DNA of 64,000 bases, taken from an uncultured Nitrospirota bacterium. Lineage in GTDB: Bacteria > CG2-30-53-67. The position numbers and the translations under genes were made by a program. Each line of letters begins with the position of its first letter. The stretch's first letter is position 1. The notes beneath the pieces were generated by a model that had not been told where the DNA came from, searched no databases, and worked only from the letters and a program-made list of their open reading frames with translations. Below are positions 58,080 to 64,000 of the stretch, piece after piece. The stretch covers positions 1-64,000 of the forward strand of contig CAMYMF010000023.1 in the NCBI GenBank assembly GCA_947259355.1. Direction: 5' to 3'.

Positions 58080-58631
58080 TCAACCACTTTGAGGGGAGGA
58101 CGGTGGGAGAAGCTCTTCAATGGCCGAAATATTTCTTGGACTGCTCCAATTGTCCGGTCCGATCACCTTCAGGAGCAAAATGCCTTCCGCATCGATGAGA
58201 AAGGTTTCCGGAATCCCGGTAGTCTGATATAGGCCGGCCACCTTCTGCTGATGGTCGGCCAGCGTGGTAAAGGTGAAACCGTGTTTATCCATATACTGCT
58301 TGGCGCTACTCGCGTCCGTGTCCACGCTCACGGCCAGCATCTTGAAGGGCCTGCCTTTCATCAGCTTGTGGAGCTGCTCCATGGACGGCATCTCATCGCG
58401 GCAAGGAGGGCACCACGTAGCCCAGAAATTCAGAAACACCAACCGGCCTCGGAAATCAGACAGACGTGTTGTCCGTCCATTCATATCCTTCAGGACAAAG
58501 TCCGGCGCCGGCTTGCCTTGCTCCAGAGGTACGATTTGGGGAAAGTGTCCTCCCTGCTGAACCATATAGGCGAGGATCAATCCAAGAATAACGATCCCGG
58601 GGAGTATAAACTTTGCGCGCGATGAGGCCAT
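58080..58631 (-). CDS. TlpA/ResA-family thiol-disulfide oxidoreductase
   Basis: 183 residues, anchored by an N-terminal helix (residues about 8-25: ILPGIVILGLILAYMV), rest periplasmic. AlkC/TSA-redoxin fold with FRGRLVFLNFWATWCPPCRDEM (WCPPC), PFKMLAVSVDTDASSAKQYM and TTGIPETFLIDAEGILL (cis-Pro). ResA-like enzymes keep apocytochrome CxxCH cysteines reduced for haem attachment, which fits a genome rich in c-type cytochromes. No ccm or ccs genes are nearby. Confidence 0.92.
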   Translation of the reverse strand: MASSRAKFILPGIVILGLILAYMVQQGGHFPQIVPLEQGKPAPDFVLKDMNGRTTRLSDFRGRLVFLNFWATWCPPCRDEMPSMEQLHKLMKGRPFKMLAVSVDTDASSAKQYMDKHGFTFTTLADHQQKVAGLYQTTGIPETFLIDAEGILLLKVIGPDNWSSPRNISAIEELLPPSSPQSG

Positions 58632-58646
58632 CGCGGTCCCTCCTTC

Positions 58647-59099
58647 CTATCTCCGATAACGGCCCATCAGCACAGCCTCTGCAAGGATATGCCCCTTCAT
58701 CGCCTTGAGGAGGTCCGATTTTGTGGCCCCCGGCTTGAGCGCGACCGTTGTGTCCAGGGCGTAGAGTTTGAAAAAGTAGCGATGGGTCCCTCCCGGAGGA
58801 CAGGGGCCCCCGTAACCAATCCGACGAAAATCGGTGATCCCCTGCAAGGTGCCGTCAGGCAGTGCCTCCTCGCCGGCCACCGATGACGCCAGTCCCTGCG
58901 CCGCTTTCGGGATGTTATACACCACCCAGTGCACCCAGGTGCCCATGGGAGCATCGGGATCATCACAGATCAATGCAAACGATGCAGTTCCCTCCGGTGG
59001 ATCCGTCCAGGCAAGATCCGGAGAAACATCCTCACCGTCACAGGCGTGCCGGGAGGGAATCATCCCCCCCTCTTTAAACGCGGAACTGCTTATCTTCAC
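58647..59099 (-). CDS. YbhB/YbcL (PEBP) family protein
   Basis: 150 residues. KISSSAFKEGGMIPSRHACDGEDVSPDLAW, SFALICDDPDAPMGTWVHWVVYNIP and YGGPCPPGGTHRYFFKLYALD are the conserved phosphatidylethanolamine-binding-like motifs. Ends 15 bases before tlpA starts, probably an operon. Its cellular role in bacteria is unclear. Confidence 0.93.
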   Translation of the reverse strand: MKISSSAFKEGGMIPSRHACDGEDVSPDLAWTDPPEGTASFALICDDPDAPMGTWVHWVVYNIPKAAQGLASSVAGEEALPDGTLQGITDFRRIGYGGPCPPGGTHRYFFKLYALDTTVALKPGATKSDLLKAMKGHILAEAVLMGRYRR

Positions 59100-59160
59100 G
59101 GCCAGCCCTCCTCACGCTGTCCTGCCACCGGTTCCTGATTGCGGTGGTATTCATCAAATA

Positions 59161-59187
59161 CGCAGAGAGATTCGCCAACTCTCTGTG
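59161..59187. other. Hairpin between divergent PEBP and NUDIX genes
   Basis: A 9-bp stem (one G-T pair; CGCAGAGAG with CTCTCTGTG) and a 9-base loop. It lies in the divergent promoter region; function unknown. Confidence 0.35.
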
Positions 59188-59300
59188 CACCTGTTTACTA
59201 TAAACCCGTAGAAAAAGCAACCATCTCCATATTTGGACTCTTTATTCCTCCTGCCATTCATGATAGAGTCTGACCACCGATAAAGGGGGTATGCATTCTC

Positions 59301-59873
59301 ATGCTCAGAAAATGGAAACCCGCCGGTAAAAGAAGGCTTCAGCGCTGTCGTGTCTTCGATCTGCTGTGCGAAACATACGTTTCTCCGAGAACAGGAGAAC
59401 CTCACCCCTTCTATCTTCTCGAAACAGCTGACTGGACCAATATTATCCCCCTGACCCCAGAGAAAGAGGTGATCATGATCCGCCAGTTCAGAGCGGGTAT
59501 TCGAGAATTTACGCTGGAAATTCCAGGCGGCATGGTAGACGCGAGCGATGCTTCTCCGATGGCAGCCGCGCGACGAGAGATGCGCGAAGAAACCGGCTAC
59601 GACAGCGAACGAATCACCTTTCTTGGATCGGTCCACCCCAATCCGGCCATTCTGAACAATCGGTGCTCCACATTTCTCGCCTCCGATGTCCGCCGTACGG
59701 AGCGCCCTCAGCTAGACGGCGGTGAGGACATTGAGGTGGAATCGATACCACTGCGGCAGATACCCGAGTTGATCCGCCGAGGTCATATTACTCACAGCCT
59801 GGTATTGAATGCCTTTCAATGGTTGTGGAGCCCGTCGGCAAGCCATGAGATTGATGCTCACAGATTACCGTAG
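59301..59873 (+). CDS. NUDIX hydrolase, ADP-ribose pyrophosphatase-like
   Basis: 190 residues. The NUDIX box is intact: GGMVDASDASPMAAARREMREETGY (G5xE7-type spacing with REMREETGY, residues about 74-98). EFTLEIPGG before it and GSVHPNPAILNNRCSTFLA after it fit ADP-ribose or nucleoside-diphosphate-sugar hydrolases. GGGGGT lies about 7 bases upstream of the start. Confidence 0.9.
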   Translation: MLRKWKPAGKRRLQRCRVFDLLCETYVSPRTGEPHPFYLLETADWTNIIPLTPEKEVIMIRQFRAGIREFTLEIPGGMVDASDASPMAAARREMREETGYDSERITFLGSVHPNPAILNNRCSTFLASDVRRTERPQLDGGEDIEVESIPLRQIPELIRRGHITHSLVLNAFQWLWSPSASHEIDAHRLP

Positions 59874-60115
59874 GTAATGATTGACAAACCCATGATATTA
59901 AATGATTTTTTTGTTTGTTATACGGGTCCTCGACGGTCCCGCAATGTCCGTTTGCGGCAAGATCTACGAGGGGCACTCGATGCGTAGCAACGACTACGGA
60001 CCCAATGCGCTCATCCTGGCCATGAATAAGCTCGGACGGGGGGTTCTCCATGCCGGGGTCGGGTGTTGGAAACCCCGAAACAAACCATCAAGTGACCCTT
60101 CGATAGGGGTCACCC
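59874..60115 (+). other. Non-coding or decayed stretch
   Basis: A frame from 59902 is open for 177 codons but shows no family resemblance, and it runs out of phase with the better-looking fragment at 60116. I do not call a gene here. Confidence 0.3.
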
Positions 60116-60279
60116 TACAGGTACGAGGGCGGTCTCTTCAATGGCATCGGCTTTTTCGTGTTTCGCGAACTCGCCGGTCTCTGCGAAATCCTGACGTTCC
60201 CCGTTCCCCATCCCGAGGGCGAAGTGCCCGTCATGGATCCGCTCTTCCGGTATGTCCCGGAGCCACTTTCAAACCAGTA
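60116..60279 (+). pseudogene. Orphan C-terminal coding fragment
   Basis: A frame beginning YRYEGGLFNGIGFFVFREL and ending in RYVPEPLSNQ then TAG reads like the natural end of a protein, about 54 residues, with normal amino-acid composition. An in-frame stop at 60104 and the absence of a start mean it is not a complete gene. The family is not recognised. Confidence 0.4.
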
Positions 60280-60292
60280 GCCCCAAGGAGCC

Positions 60293-60321
60293 GGGCCGGT
60301 GACCTTCCACGTCACCGGCCC
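60293..60321. terminator. Hairpin downstream of the HtrA gene
   Basis: A perfect 11-bp GC-rich stem (GGGCCGGTGAC with GTCACCGGCCC) and 7-base loop, 9 bases beyond the htrA-like stop. No T-run on either strand, so termination is possible but uncertain; it could serve both convergent units. Confidence 0.5.
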
Positions 60322-60329
60322 CCTGCTTC

Positions 60330-61862
60330 TTACTTCTTCTCCCCTCGAATGGCGAAATACAGGGTGGTCTCCCCCCGCTTAACCCAGAACAGTGAGGGCT
60401 GCCCAGCCTTCTTCATTGCCACGGCGGAGCGGTAGTCTTCGATGGAACGGATCGGTTTCTGGTTGACCTCGAGGACCAGATCGCCTCGCTGAATCCCTGC
60501 TTCCGATGCGGGTCCCCCCCGTTCCAATTCAACCACCACAACCCCCTGGGTGTCCTCCAGGTTGAAGTACTCCGCCAACTCAGGGGTCAGCTCCTGGACC
60601 TTCATCCCGAAATCGCCGGCTTCTTCCTGTGCGAGGGAGGCAACTTTTTCCTCTTCCAGCTCCTCGATCTTCACACGGACCGTCTTCTCTTTGCCCTCGC
60701 TCAGCACCCGCACGTCCACCTTCTTCCCCACAGGTGTGGCAGCGACAATGGAGGGCAGATCCCGCATCTTGCCGACCTTCTTGCCGTCGAACTCGAGGAT
60801 GACATCACCCCGCTTCAGCCCCGCCTTCTGCGCCGGCCCGCCGGTCACAACCTCGGCCACCAGTGCACCTTCTTTGCTGTCCAGGCTCAGGCTCTCCGCA
60901 ATGTCCGGTGTGATATGCTGTACCATGACCCCCAGCCAGCCCCGGGTCACCCGGCCCTTCTCTTTGAGCTGCGGGAGAATGTCTAGCGCCACGTTGATGG
61001 GGATGGCAAAGCCGATCCCCTGGCCCGTGGAGATGATGGCCGTATTGATACCGATGACCTCACCCCGCGTATTGAACAGGGGGCCGCCGCTGTTGCCCGG
61101 ATTGATCGATGCATCCGTTTGAATGAAATTGTCATAGGGACCGGCGCCGATGACACGCCCCTTGGCGCTCACGATTCCGGCGGTCACCGTCTGCTCAAGA
61201 CCGAAGGGATTTCCGATGGCCACCACCCACTCGCCAATCTGCAGTTGATCGGAATTCCCCACGTGGACTACGGGCAGGTCCTTCTTGGCATCGACTTTGA
61301 TCAGGGCAATATCGGTCTTGGGATCCCGGCCGATGATTTTGGCATCGAACTCCTTTTCATTGGAAAGCTTGACTTTGATCTCCGTCGCATTCTCGATGAC
61401 GTGGTTGTTGGTGAGAATGAACCCCTCCTTGTCAATAATGAATCCCGATCCGAGGCTCTTGGACTTGAATTCCTGGGGGGGCACGTCGCCGAAGAAGCGC
61501 CGAAAGAACTCGTCGCCGAAAAAGTCCTCGAAGGGGCTGCGCTGCTGCGGCAGCTGGGGGTGGCGAAACCCCTCACGTTTGATGACCTGTGTTGTGCTGA
61601 TATTCACCACGGCCGGTTTCTCTTCCTTGACCAGATCTACAAATGACCGGGGCACTTGGGCCGCCACGAGCTCTGAGCCCGGTGCTTCGGAAGGCGCTTC
61701 CGGCTCCGCCTGGAGAATACCCGGCGTTTCCTGTCTCGGTTTAAAAAAATCGAATGCCGCATTGGCATCGGGTTGCGTGCCACGATAATCGGCATAGAAC
61801 ACACCGAGAAAAAAGGCCCCAAGGGCCACCAGAACCAACGAAACCTTTGTCTTTAATCTCAT
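60330..61862 (-). CDS. HtrA/DegP-type periplasmic serine protease
   Basis: 510 residues from ATG 61862 (AGGAG 6 bases upstream; an ATG 6 bases earlier touches that site and is less likely). An N-terminal helix (SLVLVALGAFFLGVFYA) acts as signal or anchor. Protease domain with His154 (TNNHVIENA), Asp184 (TDIALIKV) and Ser258 (NPGNSGGPL), then two PDZ domains (about 310-400 and 415-505). Degrades or refolds damaged envelope proteins. The HPQLPQQRSPFEDFFGDEFF loop before the protease core is the Do-family Q-linker. Confidence 0.96.
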   Translation of the reverse strand: MRLKTKVSLVLVALGAFFLGVFYADYRGTQPDANAAFDFFKPRQETPGILQAEPEAPSEAPGSELVAAQVPRSFVDLVKEEKPAVVNISTTQVIKREGFRHPQLPQQRSPFEDFFGDEFFRRFFGDVPPQEFKSKSLGSGFIIDKEGFILTNNHVIENATEIKVKLSNEKEFDAKIIGRDPKTDIALIKVDAKKDLPVVHVGNSDQLQIGEWVVAIGNPFGLEQTVTAGIVSAKGRVIGAGPYDNFIQTDASINPGNSGGPLFNTRGEVIGINTAIISTGQGIGFAIPINVALDILPQLKEKGRVTRGWLGVMVQHITPDIAESLSLDSKEGALVAEVVTGGPAQKAGLKRGDVILEFDGKKVGKMRDLPSIVAATPVGKKVDVRVLSEGKEKTVRVKIEELEEEKVASLAQEEAGDFGMKVQELTPELAEYFNLEDTQGVVVVELERGGPASEAGIQRGDLVLEVNQKPIRSIEDYRSAVAMKKAGQPSLFWVKRGETTLYFAIRGEKK

Positions 61863-62029
61863 CTCCATCTCCTCACTGCCAGTCAAAATTGCCGTTGTAC
61901 GACGGTGTTGCCCCCATGGCCGCAACAAACACGGCGACAGGATCCTCAACGGAGCGGATTCAAAGAGAAGCTTCCCGCCCCCACCCCTTCGCCGACGCTC
62001 TCTTCGCGCTTGGGGACTTCACCGGGTAG
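61863..62029. other. 5' region of the HtrA gene
   Basis: About 170 bases between the promoter at 62030 and the start codon; nothing recognised. Confidence 0.3.
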
Positions 62030-62058
62030 AAAATAGCTCAGATAGTGGCGTTTGACAA
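62030..62058 (-). promoter_or_regulatory. Probable sigma-70 promoter of the HtrA gene
   Basis: TTGTCA, 17 bp, TATTTT on the minus strand, leaving a leader of about 160 bases. Confidence 0.6.
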
Positions 62059-62161
62059 CCTCTTTCTTTTCAACATTTTGTTGGTACGGTCTGCAGACAC
62101 TTGTGTCGACGCCTGACTGTATCGGCGGGGAACGACCCGGCACCTTTCCTCGAAAGTCGGC

Positions 62162-62202
62162 AAAAAAAAGGCCTGCACCGGTCGGTCGGAACCGTGCAAG
62201 CC
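62162..62202 (-). terminator. Intrinsic terminator of the DUF4388 gene
   Basis: On the minus strand a stem of about 12 bp with one bulged G (GGCTTGCAC paired with GTGCAGGCC, then GGT with ACC) is followed by eight T, about 35 bases after the stop. Confidence 0.88.
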
Positions 62203-62235
62203 TGTGTGGATCTGCGCGTTCGGGCGTGTCAGAGC

Positions 62236-62691
62236 CTATTCAACGGCCATCCGTTCAATGATGTCCGAGAGCGTCACGTGAATATCGTCGCTCGCCACGA
62301 CCTCCTTTTCGTGGAAAGTAAAATAGACATTGCGCCAGGTGCTGAAGTCCTCAATGGCTGAAAATATCTGCTCCTGCACGAGGGTCTGAATACAATTGGG
62401 GTCCGTCCGTCCCGCTTCCACGACGATTCTGCCGAGCGGACCGCTGGCGGGGTTCTGCTGTTGCACGGCCAGCGAATCCTCCACATCGTCGTGCGTGAGG
62501 AATCCTTTCTGAATGAGCATATCCCCCAAATGTATGGCGTTGGGAGCCGTCGAGTCAACGATATTTCCATTCAGGAAGATCAGGGTGCCTTTTCCCTTGT
62601 CCGCTTCCAGTGTGAGTTCCCCCGTTTTGCGTTGTAGAGCAGTGATGAGCAAAATGTCCTCAAGGGTATACCCGTCCGCAAAATGTGCCAT
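62236..62691 (-). CDS. DUF4388 (PatA N-terminal-like) domain protein
   Basis: 151 residues from ATG 62691, preceded by GGGAGGAGAGG; an ATG 36 bases earlier is a weaker alternative. DUF4388 signature: GYTLEDILLITALQRKTGELTLE, KGTLIFLNGNIVDS and a second half (GDMLIQKGFLTHDDVEDSLA) that resembles the GspE N-terminal helical module. Common in Deltaproteobacteria, often with gliding or signalling genes. Divergent from smc. Function unknown. Confidence 0.88.
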   Translation of the reverse strand: MAHFADGYTLEDILLITALQRKTGELTLEADKGKGTLIFLNGNIVDSTAPNAIHLGDMLIQKGFLTHDDVEDSLAVQQQNPASGPLGRIVVEAGRTDPNCIQTLVQEQIFSAIEDFSTWRNVYFTFHEKEVVASDDIHVTLSDIIERMAVE

Positions 62692-62914
62692 CCTCTCCTC
62701 CCTGTGCTCCCTTGGATTTGAATTCATTATTTCATCCTTCCATCTCCAAGTCAATTTTTTTCTTCAAAAGATTGACATAATAGGGCAAAAGAGCCATGGG
62801 CCGTACACTATATATTGTGGTCGCATACAGAGTAGATCATTTTGTAGTATTTTCCGCTTTACATGCCCCTGGAATTGTGATAAGAGTCCCCAAAATCAAA
62901 ATGGGAGAGCTGCC

Positions 62915-64000
62915 ATGCGATTCAAGAGCATAGAAATCTCCGGCTTCAAGTCGTTCGCAGACCGAACCAAGATATATTTTCAGCCCGGCATGACCTCTAT
63001 CGTGGGGCCGAACGGTTGCGGGAAGAGCAATGTCTCCGATGCCCTCCGCTGGGTCTTGGGAGAACAGAGCGCGAAGCAGATTCGCGGTGAACGAATGGAG
63101 GATGTTATTTTCAGCGGCACCAGTGGCCGGGCGCCGTTGGGAATGGCGGAGGTCCACCTGATCGTCACCGATCTCGATGTGGGGGTCTCCTCGGATTTTG
63201 CCGGCTTTGATGAGATTCAGATCACCCGCCGCTACTACCGCTCGGGGGAAAGCGAGTACCTCATCAATCGGATTCCCTGCCGGTTGAGCGACATCCGGGA
63301 CCTCTTCATGGACACCGGCATGGGGGCCAAGGCGTACGCCATCATCGGTCAGGAGAAGATTGCGGAAATCCTCAATGCCAAGCCGAAAGAGAGGCGATTT
63401 ATTTTCGAGGAAGCGGCAGGCATTTCCAAGTACAAAGCCCGAAAGGATGAAGCCCTGCGGAAACTGGAGCGAACCCGGGACAACCTCTCTCGGGTGCGCG
63501 ACATCATCGCCGAGGTGACCCGACAAAAAAACTCCCTGAACCGCCAGGCCAAGAAAGCGGAGCGATACCAGAAATACAAAGAGGAGCTCCGGGAGATTGA
63601 GCTGCACCTCTCGTCGCTCGATTATGCCCTGCTTCGCAAACAATGGGAAGAATTGGAGAGAGACTATGGACAGAGCAAGAACAATGAGGTCGAACTGACG
63701 GCCCTCGCCGCCGCCGGCGAAACCCGCATGGAAGACCTGGAATTGCTCGTCCTTGATACCGAGAAACAACTCAACGAGGTGCAGGATCGCATTCGTGGTA
63801 TCGAGGGGGACATCTCCCGGGAAGAGAATCGGGTGGAAGTGCTGAAAGGCCAGGTGTCACACCTGAACATGGTCGTCGGCAACGCCCGTCGCGAAATTGC
63901 GCGCCTGGAGGAAGAAGTATCCCAGACCGAAGTGCAAACCCGACAGATGCACGAGGAGCACACGAGGCTTGAAGAAGACGTGGCAGTGCGGGAGGAACAA
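62915..64000 (+). CDS. smc: Chromosome segregation protein SMC, 3' partial
   Basis: The first 362 codons are inside the window; the frame runs off the right edge. Start ATG with GGGAGAG 5 bases upstream. MRFKSIEISGFKSFADRTKI, Walker A IVGPNGCGKSNVSDALRWVLG, the R-loop SAKQIRGERMEDVIFSGT and GQEKIAEILNAKPKERRFIFEEAAG are canonical. From about residue 165 a long coiled-coil of charged heptads begins. SMC with ScpA/ScpB compacts and separates chromosomes. Confidence 0.97.
   Translation, partial: MRFKSIEISGFKSFADRTKIYFQPGMTSIVGPNGCGKSNVSDALRWVLGEQSAKQIRGERMEDVIFSGTSGRAPLGMAEVHLIVTDLDVGVSSDFAGFDEIQITRRYYRSGESEYLINRIPCRLSDIRDLFMDTGMGAKAYAIIGQEKIAEILNAKPKERRFIFEEAAGISKYKARKDEALRKLERTRDNLSRVRDIIAEVTRQKNSLNRQAKKAERYQKYKEELREIELHLSSLDYALLRKQWEELERDYGQSKNNEVELTALAAAGETRMEDLELLVLDTEKQLNEVQDRIRGIEGDISREENRVEVLKGQVSHLNMVVGNARREIARLEEEVSQTEVQTRQMHEEHTRLEEDVAVREEQ

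Overview
The window reads as chromosomal DNA of an anaerobic, respiring Gram-negative bacterium, most like a Desulfuromonadia/Geobacter-type member of the former Deltaproteobacteria. Evidence: a one-chain pyruvate:ferredoxin oxidoreductase, a Geobacter-style three-gene succinate dehydrogenase/fumarate reductase (b558 cytochrome, flavoprotein, FeS protein), a TAXI-type TRAP transporter, a PilY1/minor-pilin operon behind a sigma-54 promoter, several multihaem c-type cytochromes, dusB-ntrB-ntrC, and a DUF4388 protein. GC is fairly high. No plasmid, phage, insertion sequence or CRISPR array was seen. This placement is inference from gene content.

Layout. 0-13 kb is central carbon and energy metabolism: pyruvate:ferredoxin oxidoreductase (cut by the left edge), an orphan amino-acid-type binding protein, TAXI-TRAP receptor and fused permease with a universal stress protein, malic enzyme, and frdCAB. 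Together they cover organic-acid uptake, C3/C4 interconversion and quinone-linked succinate/fumarate chemistry. 13.3-14.5 kb holds a 45-codon remnant of pyruvate kinase facing a quinone-reductase-like dehydrogenase. 14.9-22.3 kb is a type IV pilus tip operon (small secreted protein, PilY1, FimT/GspH-like, PilV, PilW, a broken PilX, an Ig-like lipoprotein). 22.8-24.3 kb has two proteins of unknown function.

24.7-32.5 kb is the most distinctive region. It holds an NDH-2-type dehydrogenase, a DUF3365 monohaem cytochrome, a small phosphate-binding-like protein, an FKBP prolyl isomerase, an 11-haem lipoprotein, a pentahaem lipoprotein, and a 760-residue protein that joins an outer-membrane beta-barrel, a SPOR peptidoglycan-binding domain and a tetrahaem c3-like domain in one chain. 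I infer a trans-envelope electron conduit whose pore and periplasmic haem arm are covalently linked and anchored to the wall.

33.5-40 kb is signalling and envelope: an HD-GYP phosphodiesterase, Slp-like lipoprotein, radical SAM enzyme, HAD hydrolase, a degenerate histidine kinase with a receiver-PAS-LuxR partner, and a 3D-domain lipoprotein. 40-48 kb is the conserved translation run thrS-infC-rpmI-rplT-pheS-pheT-mtnA behind tRNA-Val and a terminator. 48.3-57.7 kb holds two HU/IHF proteins, ntrC/ntrB/dusB, tsaD, a divergent polysaccharide deacetylase, murJ with a damaged 5' end, an ArsR regulator and thioredoxin. 58-64 kb holds TlpA, PEBP, NUDIX, an HtrA protease, a DUF4388 protein and the start of smc, cut by the right edge.

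Four loci (pyruvate kinase, pilX, murJ 5' end, and an orphan reading frame near 60.2 kb) look locally broken. They may record real gene decay or template-switch mutation, or they may be assembly artefacts; the sequence alone cannot decide.
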